Assembly: GCF_001314875.1 (NCBI RefSeq)
Contig: NZ_LJZS01000003.1
Coordinates: 62,001-126,000, forward strand
DNA: 64,000 bases
Direction: 5' to 3'
Origin: Halomonas sp. HL-48
GTDB lineage: Bacteria > Pseudomonadota > Gammaproteobacteria > Pseudomonadales > Halomonadaceae
The notes under the pieces are model-generated. The model made no database searches, was not told the DNA's origin, and worked only from the letters and a program-made list of their open reading frames with translations. Positions 36,572 to 46,232 of the stretch are shown piece after piece. Each line of letters opens with the position of its first letter. The first letter of the stretch is position 1. The translations under genes were made by a program, and so were the position numbers.

Positions 36572-37246
36572 ATGGCATCCGCCACCCGAACGCCGCTACT
36601 CGAGACGCCGCCGCTAGGTCGCGACGATGTCGAGCTGCTCAAACGCGAAACGCTACACCAGGGCTTCTTTCGGCTTGAGGCTCTGGAGCTGCGTCACCGG
36701 CTTTTCGAAGGCGGGTGGAGTGATGTCATGCGGCGTGAAGTTCATCACCGCTTTGATGCCGTCGGCGTGCTGCTTTACGATCCCGAACACGATACCCTGG
36801 TGCTGGTAGAGCAGTTTCGCGCCGGCGCCATTGACGATCCGCACACCCCTTGGAAGCTTGAGCTGGTCGCCGGCCTGGTGGAAAAGGACGAGTCGCTGGA
36901 AAGCGTGGCCCGCCGCGAAGCGCTGGAAGAAGCAGGCTGCCGCGTTGGCCAACTTACCAAGGTGCATACCTACTATCCCAGCCCCGGTGCCTGCAACGAG
37001 CGGGTGACGCTGTTCTGCGGCCTGGTCAACACCCAGGGGCTCGGCGGGATTCACGGCCTTGATGAAGAACACGAAGATATTCGCGTCCATGTGGTGCCTT
37101 TTCCTAAAGTGTGGGAACTCTTGAGCCAGGGACGACTCGACAACGCCATGTGCTTGATTGGACTGCATTGGCTAGCGGGCCAGCGCGCCTCGCTGCGCGC
37201 CGCTTCGCAGCCAATCCCCCCGCAAGGCGAAACCGACGAGGAGTGA
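36572..37246 (+). CDS. nudF: ADP-ribose pyrophosphatase (Nudix)
   Basis: 224 residues, GGGAG site. The Nudix box G-x5-E-x7-REALEEAG is intact ('LVEKDESLESVARREALEEA'). N-terminal beta strands and 'YYPSPGACNE' are typical of NudF. It hydrolyses ADP-ribose to AMP and ribose-5-phosphate. The order nudF-yqiB-cpdA is the same as in E. coli, where parE follows; here parE lies 16 kb away. Confidence 0.93.
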   Translation: MASATRTPLLETPPLGRDDVELLKRETLHQGFFRLEALELRHRLFEGGWSDVMRREVHHRFDAVGVLLYDPEHDTLVLVEQFRAGAIDDPHTPWKLELVAGLVEKDESLESVARREALEEAGCRVGQLTKVHTYYPSPGACNERVTLFCGLVNTQGLGGIHGLDEEHEDIRVHVVPFPKVWELLSQGRLDNAMCLIGLHWLAGQRASLRAASQPIPPQGETDEE

Positions 37247-37248
37247 TC

Positions 37249-37695
37249 ATGGCGAAAATGGCTTATGTCACCGATTTGAAAACGCTCCAAGCCGAGTGCA
37301 GCGCCAACTATTTACGCCTGGTTCGCTTGGTGGGTGATTTGGAAGGCGACCAGCAACGCAGCATTGCCTTGCGCAGCGACGACCAGGATTTCGGCGATTT
37401 ACAACTCAGAATTTTGCAAAACGCCCCTTACACCACCATGCTGGAAGTGTCGCAAAGCAGCCCAATGGATACGCTGTGGGAAGGCCCCAAAATGCGGGTG
37501 CATCTGTATCACGATGTGCGCATGGCGGAGGTGACCGACTTCCAGCGCGAGCGGCATTTTAGGGGCCGCTATCGTTACCCCAATGCGCGAATGCACCAGC
37601 CCGATGAAAAGCTCCAGCTGAACCGCTTTCTTGGCGAATGGCTGGCGCATGGTTTGGCGCATGGACACACCGTCGATGTCCCGGAGCTACCCTGA
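37249..37695 (+). CDS. yqiB: DUF1249 / YqiB family protein
   Basis: 148 residues from ATG 37249, using GAGGAG in the end of nudF; the longer frame starting at 37111 is inside nudF. It contains the family signature around 'ANYLRLVRLVGDLEGDQ', 'EVSQSSPMDTLWEGPKMRVHLYHDVRMAEV' split by short gaps, and 'YRYPNARMHQPDEKLQLNRFL'. Biochemical role unknown. Always between nudF and cpdA, and its stop shares a base with the cpdA start. Confidence 0.88.
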   Translation: MAKMAYVTDLKTLQAECSANYLRLVRLVGDLEGDQQRSIALRSDDQDFGDLQLRILQNAPYTTMLEVSQSSPMDTLWEGPKMRVHLYHDVRMAEVTDFQRERHFRGRYRYPNARMHQPDEKLQLNRFLGEWLAHGLAHGHTVDVPELP

Positions 37696-38429
37696 TGCGC
37701 CTGGTGCAAATTACTGACGCTCACCTCTATGCCGACAAGAGGGCGCGCTCCCGGGCCGGCGTTCCCTGGCAGCATCTTGAACGCGTTCTGGCGGCGGTCA
37801 TTGCTGAACGGCCCGATTTCGTGGTGTTGACGGGCGACGTCAGTCAGGATGAAACGGCGGCCTCCTACGCACTCGCGATGGAGGCCATGTCGCAGCTGAC
37901 GTGCCCCTGGGCTTGGCTGGCCGGCAATCACGATCAGCCCTCCCTCATGCAGGCCGAGCACCCGCTGGTCGATGAAGTCGATCTAGCGGCCTGGCGGCTG
38001 CTGCTGCTCCATACGCCGGTTATGGGTGAACCTTATGGTCGTCTTGGCCCTGAGGCACTGGCCGCGCTTTCCACCACCCTGGCGTCGGACGAGCGCCCGA
38101 CCCTGATCGCGATGCATCACCCGCCCGTGGACGTGGGTGCGGCCTGGATGGACGCCATCGGCCTGCAGGATCGCGAGGCGTTCTGGCAGGTGGTGGGGGC
38201 TTGTCCGCAGGTCAAGGTCATCGTCTTTGGTCATGCCCATCAGGCTTACGCCGAGCGTCACCTGGCGGGAGAGCATGAGGTGGCCGTGTATGGCTGCCCG
38301 GCGCTATCCGATCAGTTCATGCCCGGGGCAGAGCATTTCATGATCGATGAGTCGTCACGCCCCGGCTATCGCGTCATTGACCTAAAAGGCGACCAGTGGG
38401 AAACCTGGCTTGAGCGGGTGTCGGTATAG
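37695..38429 (+). CDS. cpdA: 3',5'-cyclic AMP phosphodiesterase CpdA
   Basis: 244 residues from ATG 37695 (TGATG overlap). Calcineurin-type metallophosphatase: D-x-H in 'QITDAHL', GD in 'LTGDVSQDE', GNHD in 'LAGNHDQP', 'MHHPPV' and GHAH in 'VFGHAHQ' give the two-metal site. It hydrolyses cAMP and so would tune CRP-dependent control. Overlapping end of the nudF-yqiB-cpdA operon. Confidence 0.9.
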   Translation: MRLVQITDAHLYADKRARSRAGVPWQHLERVLAAVIAERPDFVVLTGDVSQDETAASYALAMEAMSQLTCPWAWLAGNHDQPSLMQAEHPLVDEVDLAAWRLLLLHTPVMGEPYGRLGPEALAALSTTLASDERPTLIAMHHPPVDVGAAWMDAIGLQDREAFWQVVGACPQVKVIVFGHAHQAYAERHLAGEHEVAVYGCPALSDQFMPGAEHFMIDESSRPGYRVIDLKGDQWETWLERVSV

Positions 38430-38453
38430 CCGTCATGGCGGGTGTTCGACCCG

Positions 38454-38489
38454 ATAGCTATTAAAAGCATAAAAAGATAGTTATTAATT
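38454..38489 (+). promoter_or_regulatory. AT-rich direct repeat upstream of cysD (possible CysB site)
   Basis: ATAGCTATTAAAA (38454-38466) and ATAGTTATTAATT (38477-38489) are near-identical half-sites 23 bp apart in a strongly AT-rich stretch about 100 bp before cysD. Tandem AT-rich half-sites of this type are used by CysB upstream of sulfate-assimilation genes. The assignment is by position and composition only. Confidence 0.35.
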
Positions 38490-38586
38490 CTTTTGGGTTA
38501 TTATTGCCGAGACGTTACCCTACCCACATTCTGGCGCTCAGCGTTCTGCGCAGTGCAACAAGTTTGTTTTTGTGAGGTAGTCGGCC

Positions 38587-39549
38587 ATGTCCCAGTTTTC
38601 CACGCGCTCAGCCGCCCCGCGGCCTGAGGTGTCAGGTGCGCCCAGTGCCGCCCGCATGACGCATTTGAAACAGCTCGAAGCGGAATCCATCCATATCATC
38701 CGTGAAGTCGCTGCCGAATTCTCCAACCCGGTGATGATGTACTCCATCGGTAAAGATTCCTCGGTGATGCTGCACCTGGCGCGCAAGGCGTTTTATCCCG
38801 GTACGCCGCCGTTCCCGCTGATGCACATCGACACCACCTGGAAATTCCGTGAGATGATCGAGTTCCGCAACCGCATGGCGCAAGAAGCGGGCATGGAACT
38901 CATCGTTCACACCAACGAGGAAGGGCGTGCGGCGAACATCAACCCGTTCGAGCACGGCAGCGCCAAGTACACCGACATCATGAAAACCCAGGCGCTCAAG
39001 CAGGCGCTGGACAAGCATGGGTTTGACGCTGCATTTGGCGGCGCCCGGCGCGATGAAGAAGCGTCCCGAGCCAAAGAGCGTGTCTACTCCTTCCGCGATA
39101 AATACCACCGCTGGGACCCGAAAAAACAGCGCCCTGAGCTGTGGAATATCTACAACGCCAAGGTCAACAAGGGCGAATCGATCCGCGTGTTCCCGCTCTC
39201 CAACTGGACCGAGCTGGATATCTGGCAGTACATCTACCTGGAATCGATCCCCATTGTGCCGCTGTACCTATCTGCCCCGCGCCCGGTGGTCGAGCGCGAC
39301 GGCATGCAGATCATGGTCGACGACGACCGCCTGCCGCTGGAACCGGGCGAAGTACCGGAAGAAAAATGGGTACGCTTCAGAACCCTGGGCTGCTACCCGC
39401 TCACCGGCGCAGTGGAATCCAAGGCCGCCACCTTGCCCGAAGTCATCCAGGAAATGCTGCTGACCAAAACCAGCGAACGCAGCGGCCGCGCCATCGACCA
39501 CGACCAGGCCGGCTCGATGGAAAAGAAAAAGCGTGAGGGGTACTTTTAA
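38587..39549 (+). CDS. cysD: Sulfate adenylyltransferase small subunit CysD
   Basis: 320 residues, slightly longer than E. coli CysD at the N-terminus (a Ser/Ala/Pro-rich leader of ~20 residues). PP-loop ATP-binding motif SIGKDSS at 53-59, '[22 protein letters not shown]' region and the C-terminal '[21 protein letters not shown]' split around residue 300. It makes APS from sulfate and ATP together with CysN. GAGGT site. Its TAA shares a base with the cysN ATG. Confidence 0.95.
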   Translation: MSQFSTRSAAPRPEVSGAPSAARMTHLKQLEAESIHIIREVAAEFSNPVMMYSIGKDSSVMLHLARKAFYPGTPPFPLMHIDTTWKFREMIEFRNRMAQEAGMELIVHTNEEGRAANINPFEHGSAKYTDIMKTQALKQALDKHGFDAAFGGARRDEEASRAKERVYSFRDKYHRWDPKKQRPELWNIYNAKVNKGESIRVFPLSNWTELDIWQYIYLESIPIVPLYLSAPRPVVERDGMQIMVDDDRLPLEPGEVPEEKWVRFRTLGCYPLTGAVESKAATLPEVIQEMLLTKTSERSGRAIDHDQAGSMEKKKREGYF

Positions 39550-40985
39550 TGGCACACCAATCCAATTTGATTGCCGACAATATCGAGCAATATCTGCACG
39601 AGCACGAAAACAAGGACCTGCTGCGCTTTATCACCTGCGGCAGCGTCGATGACGGCAAATCCACGCTGATTGGCCGGATGCTCCACGACTCCAAGATGAT
39701 CTTCGAGGATCACCTGGCGGCGATCACCCAGGCCTCCAAAACCAGCGGTACTACCGGCGATACGGTCGATCTGGCGCTGCTGGTCGATGGTCTGCAGTCA
39801 GAGCGCGAGCAGGGCATTACCATTGATGTTGCCTACCGGTTTTTCTCCACCGACAAGCGCAAGTTCATCATAGCGGATACGCCGGGGCACGAGCAGTACA
39901 CCCGCAACATGGCCACCGGTGCCTCTACCGCAAGCCTGGCGGTGATCCTTATCGATGCCCGTTACGGTGTGCAGACGCAAACCCGCCGGCACAGCTTTAT
40001 TGCCGACTTGCTGGGCATTCAGCACCTGGTCATCGCAGTCAACAAGATGGATCTGGTCGATTTCTCCGAGCAGCGTTTCAACGAGATTGTCGAGCAGTAC
40101 CGTGCTTTTGCGACCAACCTCCAAGCCCCCGATATCCGCTTTGTACCGATGTCGGCGCTTGACGGCGACAACGTGGTCAACCCCAGCGAAAAGACGCCCT
40201 GGTATTACACGGCGGACTACGAAGGCAAAACGCTGATCGAGCTTCTGGAAAGCGTCGAAGTGACGTATGACCAGAACCTCACCGATCTGCGTTTGCCCGT
40301 GCAGTATGTCAATCGCCCTAATCTGGATTTCCGCGGGTACTGCGGCACCCTGGCCGCCGGTGTACTGCATCCGGGGCAGGCCGTAAAAGTGCTGCCCTCC
40401 GGCAAGACCTCTCAGGTGGCCAGGGTGGTGACCTATGATGGCGATCTTAGCGCGGCGTACCCGGGCCAGGCTGTTACCGTCACGCTGGTGGACGAGATTG
40501 ACATCTCCCGGGGCGATTGGTTGGTCAGCGCCGAGGCCGACGTGCCGCTTTCCAACACCTTCACGGCAGATATCGTCTGGATGCACGAAGACGCCTTGGC
40601 ACCCGGCAAGCTTTACGATTTCAAGCTCGCCACGCGGGATCTGTCGGGCCAGGTCAGCGACATTGACTACCAGATTGACGTCAATACGCTCGAGAAACAC
40701 CCCACTGAATCGTTAAGCCTGAACGCTATTGCCCGCTGCGAAGTAGAGCTGACAGCGGCGATTCCGGTCGACGATTACCGCACCAGCCCCGGCACGGGCA
40801 GCTTTATCATTGTCGACCGGCTGAGCAACGTCACCGTTGGCGCGGGAATGATCCGCGGCGTCGCCAATGCGTCGGAAGGTCAACCGCCAACCACTGACTG
40901 GGCCGCCTTCGAGCGCGACCTTAACGCCCTGGTCCGCAAGCATTTCCCCCATTGGGAAGCCAAGGATATTCGCCAACTGCTGTAA
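39549..40985 (+). CDS. cysN: Sulfate adenylyltransferase GTPase subunit CysN
   Basis: 478 residues: EF-Tu-like GTPase with P-loop [10 protein letters not shown], the switch [14 protein letters not shown], and two beta-barrel domains. No APS-kinase (CysC) fusion at the C-terminus, so a separate CysC or direct APS reduction is expected elsewhere. GTP hydrolysis drives APS formation by CysD. A perfect bidirectional terminator follows at 41021. Confidence 0.95.
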   Translation: MAHQSNLIADNIEQYLHEHENKDLLRFITCGSVDDGKSTLIGRMLHDSKMIFEDHLAAITQASKTSGTTGDTVDLALLVDGLQSEREQGITIDVAYRFFSTDKRKFIIADTPGHEQYTRNMATGASTASLAVILIDARYGVQTQTRRHSFIADLLGIQHLVIAVNKMDLVDFSEQRFNEIVEQYRAFATNLQAPDIRFVPMSALDGDNVVNPSEKTPWYYTADYEGKTLIELLESVEVTYDQNLTDLRLPVQYVNRPNLDFRGYCGTLAAGVLHPGQAVKVLPSGKTSQVARVVTYDGDLSAAYPGQAVTVTLVDEIDISRGDWLVSAEADVPLSNTFTADIVWMHEDALAPGKLYDFKLATRDLSGQVSDIDYQIDVNTLEKHPTESLSLNAIARCEVELTAAIPVDDYRTSPGTGSFIIVDRLSNVTVGAGMIRGVANASEGQPPTTDWAAFERDLNALVRKHFPHWEAKDIRQLL

Positions 40986-41020
40986 CGCTCGCAGGCGTTA
41001 AACGAGCGCACCGAAAAAGC

Positions 41021-41053
41021 AAAGCCCCTTTGGCTACGCCGAAGGGGCTTTTT
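41021..41053. terminator. Bidirectional terminator between cysN and tupA
   Basis: AAAGCCCCTT and AAGGGGCTTT form a perfect 10-bp stem, with a further GGC/GCC pair inside the loop. A T-run follows on the plus strand, and a T-rich tract also follows on the minus strand, so it serves both convergent operons. Confidence 0.92.
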
Positions 41054-41074
41054 GCTGAGTGACGTTTGGGCAGC

Positions 41075-41884
41075 TTAATTGGCGTTGGGGAAGAACAGCT
41101 GCTGGCCGTCGACTTCGTAGTCGGCAATCGCCTGCTGTCCCTCATCGGAGAGCAGCCAGTCATGCCATTGTTCGGCCAGGTCATGCTTCAGGTGCGGATG
41201 CTTGTCTTGCGAGATCAACAGGCTGCCGTACTGGTTGAACAGCGCTTCGTCACCCTCGTAAAGCAGCGTCAGGTCCTGAGGGTTTTCAAACGCGACCCAG
41301 GTGGCGCGGTCGGTAAAGGTGTAGGCGCCCATGCCGGCGGCGGTGTTGAGCGTTGGGCCCATGCCGCTACCCAGCTCACGGTACCATTCGCCGTTCGGTT
41401 CGATATCGGCGTCCTCCCACAGGCGTAACTCGGCGCGGTTGGTGCCGCTGTCGTCCCCCCGCGATGCAAAGGGCGAGTCGCTTTCGGCGATGCGACGCAT
41501 GGCGTCGCCGATCGAGTCGCTGTCCTGGATGCCAGCGGGGTCGTCGTCAGGGCCCACAATGACGAAATCGTTGTACATCACGTCCTGGCGTTCGCTTGCA
41601 TCGCCATCAGCGACGAACTGCTCCTCCCCCTCTGTGTCGTGCACCAGCAGGCTGTCGGCATCACCGCGCCGGGCGGTTTCAAACGCCTGGCCGGTGCCCA
41701 CTGCAACGACGCGCACCTCAATGTCGGTCTGCTCGGTGAACTGGGGAATGATGGCCTTAAACAGCCCCGAGTTCTCGGTCGAGGTCGTCGATGCCAGCGT
41801 GATGTAGTCATTATCAGCCAGCGCGAGTCCCGCCCAGGCGAGGCTTAGCAGGCTGATGCTGGATACAATCGCGGTTTTTTTCAT
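41075..41884 (-). CDS. tupA: Tungstate ABC transporter substrate-binding protein
   Basis: 269 residues, signal peptide about 1-23 (ALADN). The oxyanion-binding signature 'LASTTSTENSGL' and 'SRGDDSGTN' are those of TupA rather than ModA. It is the last gene of the minus-strand tupB-tupC-tupA operon, an order that differs from the usual tupABC. It would supply tungstate (or molybdate) for pterin enzymes. Confidence 0.88.
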   Translation of the reverse strand: MKKTAIVSSISLLSLAWAGLALADNDYITLASTTSTENSGLFKAIIPQFTEQTDIEVRVVAVGTGQAFETARRGDADSLLVHDTEGEEQFVADGDASERQDVMYNDFVIVGPDDDPAGIQDSDSIGDAMRRIAESDSPFASRGDDSGTNRAELRLWEDADIEPNGEWYRELGSGMGPTLNTAAGMGAYTFTDRATWVAFENPQDLTLLYEGDEALFNQYGSLLISQDKHPHLKHDLAEQWHDWLLSDEGQQAIADYEVDGQQLFFPNAN

Positions 41885-41916
41885 TTCATGCGTCCTTGTT
41901 TTGGCGAGTGGCAGGG

Positions 41917-42639
41917 CTACCAGATCAGCTCACCCTGGATAAACGCGCGCCCCTCCAGAGAGCGAGGCGCGTCGAAAAAAGTCTCGGCTGGGCTGTGCTC
42001 TAGTAAGCGTCCGTTGTGTAGAAACACCACGTCTTCGGCCAGCCGTTTGGCCTGATGTAAATCGTGGGTCGTCATCACAATGCGGGTGCCGCTGGCGTGA
42101 AACGTCATCACGGCATCTTCCACGGCCTTGATCGCTGCGGGGTCCAGGGCCGAGGTGGCTTCGTCGAGAAACAGCACGTCCGGGTTGAGCAGCCAGGCGC
42201 GCGCCAGGGCAAGGCGTTGCTGTTCACCGCCTGACAGCACGCGGGCGGGACGGTGGGCGAGGCTGGTCAACCCAAAGGTGGCAAGCGCCTGCATAGCGTC
42301 TGCCTTGCGCTTGGCGCGGGGCACTTTGTGAATGGAGAGCACATAGGTCAGATTGTCGAGCGCCGAGCGGCGCAGCAGTACCGGTCGCTGGAACACCATG
42401 GCCTGTACGGGCGTTTTGCCCTGCCAGCGCACCTGCCCGCTGGTGGGGGGCAGTAAGCCGTGGGCAAGGCGCATCAGCAGGCTTTTGCCCGCCCCGTTAG
42501 GCCCCATGATGACCGTGCGCCGACAGCCTGAAAGGGTCAGTGTGGTGGGCGCCAAAAGCGCTTGTCCGCGATGCTCGAAGCTGACGTTATCCAGCTGCAG
42601 GTCGGCAATCGGGGTCTGTGTAGGAAAGGGCGCATTCAT
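41917..42639 (-). CDS. tupC: Tungstate ABC transporter ATPase
   Basis: 240 residues. Walker A GPNGAGKS, Q-loop 'QRPVLLRRSALDN', signature LSGGEQQR, Walker B 'VLFLDEATSALD' and switch His in 'MTTHD'. Its ATG overlaps the tupB stop by 4 bp, and tupA follows after 32 bp. No TOBE domain is present, in keeping with TupC. Confidence 0.9.
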   Translation of the reverse strand: MNAPFPTQTPIADLQLDNVSFEHRGQALLAPTTLTLSGCRRTVIMGPNGAGKSLLMRLAHGLLPPTSGQVRWQGKTPVQAMVFQRPVLLRRSALDNLTYVLSIHKVPRAKRKADAMQALATFGLTSLAHRPARVLSGGEQQRLALARAWLLNPDVLFLDEATSALDPAAIKAVEDAVMTFHASGTRIVMTTHDLHQAKRLAEDVVFLHNGRLLEHSPAETFFDAPRSLEGRAFIQGELIW

Positions 42640-43343
42640 CCCAGGCGCCTCTTGGCGGTTTCGCCCATCAGGTGAGCGAGGGCGTTAATCATGGTCACCA
42701 GCGCCAGCAAAATGATCCCCAGGCCTAGGGCCAGCGGCAGGTTGCCCTTGCTGGTTTCCAGCACGATGCTGGTGGTCATCACGCGGGTGACGCCTTCGAT
42801 GTTCCCGCCGACAATCATCACCGCGCCGACTTCAGCGCTGGCCCGCCCAAAACCCGCCAGCATGACGGTGAGCAGCCCGACCCGCGCGTCCCAGAGCAAT
42901 GTAGGCATCATGCGCGCCTTCGAGAGCCCCAGCGACTGCAGCTGCTCGGCGTATTCGCCGTGCAGCGCTTCCACCTGTTGGCGGGTCAATGAGGCAATGA
43001 TCGGCAACACCAGTACCCATTGAGCCACCACCATGGCGGCTGGCGTGAAAAGCAGCCCCCAGTCGCCCAGTGGCCCGGCACGCGATAGCAGCAGATAAAC
43101 GCACAGGCCTGCCACCACCGGGGGCAACCCCATCAACGCATTGAGCGCGATAATCACCCCGTTGCGGCCTGGAAAGCGCCAGAGGGCCAGGGCGGCACCC
43201 AGCGGCAAGCCGGTGAGCGCCGCAAGGAATACGGCCACAAGCGATACCTGCAACGACAGCGTCACAATCGAAAACAAGTCGCTATCCATGTGCAGAATAA
43301 GCTGCAGTGCTGTCAAAAAGGGGTTGTCGCTATCGGGTATCAT
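42636..43343 (-). CDS. tupB: Tungstate ABC transporter permease
   Basis: 235 residues, about five or six membrane segments, with the EAA loop ('EYAEQLQSLGLSKARMMPTLLWDAR') typical of oxyanion importers. First gene of tupBCA. The promoter must lie in the 126-bp gap shared with the divergent regulator gene. Confidence 0.9.
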   Translation of the reverse strand: MIPDSDNPFLTALQLILHMDSDLFSIVTLSLQVSLVAVFLAALTGLPLGAALALWRFPGRNGVIIALNALMGLPPVVAGLCVYLLLSRAGPLGDWGLLFTPAAMVVAQWVLVLPIIASLTRQQVEALHGEYAEQLQSLGLSKARMMPTLLWDARVGLLTVMLAGFGRASAEVGAVMIVGGNIEGVTRVMTTSIVLETSKGNLPLALGLGIILLALVTMINALAHLMGETAKRRLG

Positions 43344-43412
43344 CGGTAGTCAGCATCACAGGATCAGATTGTTGTGTAATATGGTCGTAGCATGTAGGTA
43401 AAAAGACATAAA

Positions 43413-43447
43413 TGCACCCTGTGCTGAAATCCATGCAGCATTATGCA
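43413..43447. promoter_or_regulatory. Helically phased TGCA sites between tupB and its regulator
   Basis: Three TGCA palindromes begin at 43413, 43434 and 43444, i.e. 21 and 10 bp apart, on the same face of the helix, in the divergent promoter region. They may be half-sites for the adjacent HTH regulator. Short motifs like this can occur by chance. Confidence 0.3.
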
Positions 43448-43469
43448 CAACTAAACCAATGGGTGGCCG

Positions 43470-44357
43470 ATGCCGTCGAGCGAGATGTATTTAACCACCA
43501 GCGAAGTCGCCGCCTACCTGCGCCTCAAGGAGCGCAAGGTCTATGATCTGGTTCGCCAGGGGCAGATTCCCTGCAGTCGGGTCACGGGGAAGCTGCTGTT
43601 TCCCCGCCAGCAGGTCGATTTGTGGGTGCTTAACCATCTCGAAGGCGACCAGGCACAGCGCCAGCCGCCGCCCGCGGTCGTCGCCGGTAGCCAGGACCCG
43701 CTGCTCGAGTGGGCAATCCGCGAAAGCCAGTCGGACCTGGCCAGCCTATGCCATGGCAGCGGCGACGGCGTGCGTCGCCTGCTGGAAAGTCGCGCCATGG
43801 TGGCCGGCGTGCATCTGCTCGACCCAGCAAGCGGCCGCTACAATCAGCCCATGCAACTGGGTCTGGGGGGCGTAAGAGACCTGGTCGTGCTGCGTTGGGC
43901 GACACGCTGTCAGGGGCTGTTGATTGCCGCAGACAATCCGTTGGGAATTACCGGCGTTGCCGACCTTGCGCGCCCTGATGTGCGCGTGGCGCACCGTCAG
44001 CCCGGCGCCGGCGCCGCGCAGTTGCTGGCGTATTTGCTGGCGCAAGCCGGTATCGCCGAGACGTCGGTGCATTGGGTAACGCACCCCAGCCTGAACGAAG
44101 ATGATCTGGCGCTCAGCGTGCTGCAGGGCGAGGCCGATGTCGGCCTGGGTGTCGAGGCCGCCGCCCGTCGTCAGCAGTTGGAATTCATTCCGCTTTTTGA
44201 TGAACAGTTCGACGTGATGATGCATCGGCGCAGCTACTTCGAACCCAGCGTGCAGGCCCTGCTGGCATTTACCCGCACGCCCCGCTTTGCCGAGCGCGCC
44301 GAGGCGTTGGGTGGCTACGATATTTCCCAGTTGGGTAACGTGGTGTACAACGCTTAG
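43470..44357 (+). CDS. HTH / PBP-domain transcriptional regulator (probable tungstate or molybdate sensor)
   Basis: 295 residues; ATG 43485 is an alternative start. The N-terminus is an excisionase/MerR-like HTH ('LTTSEVAAYLRLKERKVYDLVRQG'), followed from about residue 75 by a periplasmic-binding-protein-like ligand domain ('VVLRWATRCQGLLIAADNPLGI', in two parts, and 'HRQPGAGAAQLLAYLL'). Such one-component regulators stand divergently from mod/tup transporters and are thought to sense the oxyanion in the cytosol. Neighbour tupBCA supports this; the ligand is inferred. Confidence 0.75.
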   Translation: MPSSEMYLTTSEVAAYLRLKERKVYDLVRQGQIPCSRVTGKLLFPRQQVDLWVLNHLEGDQAQRQPPPAVVAGSQDPLLEWAIRESQSDLASLCHGSGDGVRRLLESRAMVAGVHLLDPASGRYNQPMQLGLGGVRDLVVLRWATRCQGLLIAADNPLGITGVADLARPDVRVAHRQPGAGAAQLLAYLLAQAGIAETSVHWVTHPSLNEDDLALSVLQGEADVGLGVEAAARRQQLEFIPLFDEQFDVMMHRRSYFEPSVQALLAFTRTPRFAERAEALGGYDISQLGNVVYNA

Positions 44358-44455
44358 CACAGCTAGCTGCGCGGTTCATGGCTTGACGATTATACAGCAG
44401 GTGCCACACTGGTGAGGCGTTGTTAATGTCTAATCATCACGAAATGGAGAGCATG

Positions 44456-45019
44456 ATGAATCAAGCACTGAATGGTAAACGCGTCGCGATCCTGGCCGCG
44501 GATGGCTTTGAGGAATCCGAGCTGAGCGTTCCCCGCGCGGCGCTGCAGAAGAACGGCGTCGAAGTGCACGTGGTAACCCCGCAAGGCAAAGGCATTCGCG
44601 CCTGGGCCGAAACCGACTGGGGCGATACCTACGAGGCCGACGCCGCGCTTGCCGACGTCAACGAATCCGACTACCACGCGCTGGTGCTGCCCGGCGGTTT
44701 GTTCAACCCCGATACGCTTCGCCTCAATCAGGACGCGCTCGATTTTGTAAAAGCGTTCTTTCAGGCGGGTAAACCGGTGGCAGCTATCTGCCATGCGCCC
44801 TGGATTCTGATCAACGCAGGGGTCGTGGAAGGCCGTCGTATGACCTCGGTAGCAAGCGTTGCCCAGGATTTACGCAATGCCGGCGTCGACTGGGTTGATG
44901 AGCCCGTCGTGGTCGACAGTGGTCTGGTGACCAGCCGAAAGCCCAAGGACCTGGACGCCTTTAACGCCAAGCTTCTGGAAGAACTGCAGGAAGGGCGTCA
45001 CTCAGGCCAGCACGCTTGA
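44456..45019 (+). CDS. DJ-1/PfpI-family protein (protease/deglycase-like)
   Basis: 187 residues from ATG 44456, with GGAG 6 bases upstream; ATGs at 44444 and 44453 are close alternatives. Catalytic Cys in the elbow 'AAICHAPWIL', Glu in 'DGFEESEL', and the adjacent His complete the PfpI triad. Its length matches PfpI/YhbO stress proteins, described as proteases, chaperones or deglycases. The stop overlaps the start of the App1-type gene. Confidence 0.85.
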   Translation: MNQALNGKRVAILAADGFEESELSVPRAALQKNGVEVHVVTPQGKGIRAWAETDWGDTYEADAALADVNESDYHALVLPGGLFNPDTLRLNQDALDFVKAFFQAGKPVAAICHAPWILINAGVVEGRRMTSVASVAQDLRNAGVDWVDEPVVVDSGLVTSRKPKDLDAFNAKLLEELQEGRHSGQHA

Positions 45020-46155
45020 TGGGTATGGTTCGTCAGTGGGCAAGATTCGTCAAGCGGCTTGTCCACCTGATTGCCAAACCCATGAAACGCGACTTCGGCA
45101 GCGGCGGTATGATGGTGCAACCTTACCGCGGCTACGGGTCGCAGCGTGAAGTGTTCGTGATGGGGCGGGTGTTTCGTCAGGCCGCCCTGGGTCGCGCCAT
45201 TCCCCGGCGCGGCATGCTTCGTGATACGGCGGATGTCGCCCGGCGCGTTTTGCGTCGCGGTCTTGCCGGCGCGGAAGTCGAGCTTTCGCTGGGTGGCAAC
45301 CAGCTGTGTGTCACCACCGACCGCGATGGCTACTTCGACGTTCATTTGCCGATCAGCCATGCGCTGCCCATCGACGTGTCCTGGCATGTCGCCAACATCA
45401 AGGTCAAGGCCGACGGACAAAGCACGATCCGGACCACCGTGGAAGTCTACGTGCCACCGCCCGAAGCGGATTTGCTGGTGATCAGCGATATCGATGACAC
45501 GGTGATGTTCACCGGCGTGGCCGAAAAGCTCAAGATGCTGTATCGCCTGTTTGTTCGCAAACCCCACCGGCGCACCGCATTTCCAGGGGTAGCCTCGCTT
45601 TACCAGGCGCTGCATCGCGGCAGCAGTGATAAAGCGGAACGCCCAATCCTGTATGTGTCACGCGGCCCCTGGGCCATTTATGAAATACTCGAGGCGTTTT
45701 TCCAGCTCAACCGTATTCCCGTAGGCCCTATCCTGTTTCTGCGCGAATGGGGTATTTCCTGGCGCCACCCCTGGCCGCGTCGTGCAGAGGCGCACAAGCG
45801 CGATTTAATCGATCGTATGCTGTCCCAATACGACGATCTGCCGTGCATCCTGATCGGCGATAGCGGTCAGCACGACCCTGAAGTGTATAGCGAGGTGGTC
45901 CGCGACTACCCAGGCCGCATCAAGGCCATTTATATTCGTCGCGTTGACCGCAACCCCGAGCGTGAACGGGCGATCCAGGGGTTACGCAACGAACTGGCCG
46001 ACACCGACTGCCAACTGGTGCTTGCCGCCGACAGCGTGCTGATTGCCGAGCACGCTCATGCAGAGGGCTACATTTCGGCGCGTGGGCTTCAGGCCGTCAA
46101 ACGCGATGTGGCCGCAAGCTATCAGGAAGTGGCCGACGAGCGATCCGCCAATTAA
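45019..46155 (+). CDS. App1-type phosphatidate phosphatase domain protein (DUF2183)
   Basis: 378 residues from ATG 45019. The C-terminal half holds the HAD-type motif 'SDIDDTVMFTG' of the LNS2/App1 family, 'YVSRGPWAIYEILEAFF', and 'LIGDSGQHDPEVY'. The N-terminal ~150 residues form a beta-rich C2-like region. In yeast App1 is a Mg2+-dependent phosphatidate phosphatase; bacterial members are little studied. Coupled to the DJ-1 gene by a TGATG overlap. Confidence 0.83.
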   Translation: MGMVRQWARFVKRLVHLIAKPMKRDFGSGGMMVQPYRGYGSQREVFVMGRVFRQAALGRAIPRRGMLRDTADVARRVLRRGLAGAEVELSLGGNQLCVTTDRDGYFDVHLPISHALPIDVSWHVANIKVKADGQSTIRTTVEVYVPPPEADLLVISDIDDTVMFTGVAEKLKMLYRLFVRKPHRRTAFPGVASLYQALHRGSSDKAERPILYVSRGPWAIYEILEAFFQLNRIPVGPILFLREWGISWRHPWPRRAEAHKRDLIDRMLSQYDDLPCILIGDSGQHDPEVYSEVVRDYPGRIKAIYIRRVDRNPERERAIQGLRNELADTDCQLVLAADSVLIAEHAHAEGYISARGLQAVKRDVAASYQEVADERSAN

Positions 46156-46232
46156 TCTCGCCGGGTCAATACGTGCCGCCAAAATCAGTGTTTAATAGGT
46201 GATGGCAATACGTCGACGACTCGGGAGCCGCC

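Noticed and set aside
39798..40700. 300-codon minus-strand open frame
   Set aside because: Antisense shadow of cysN.
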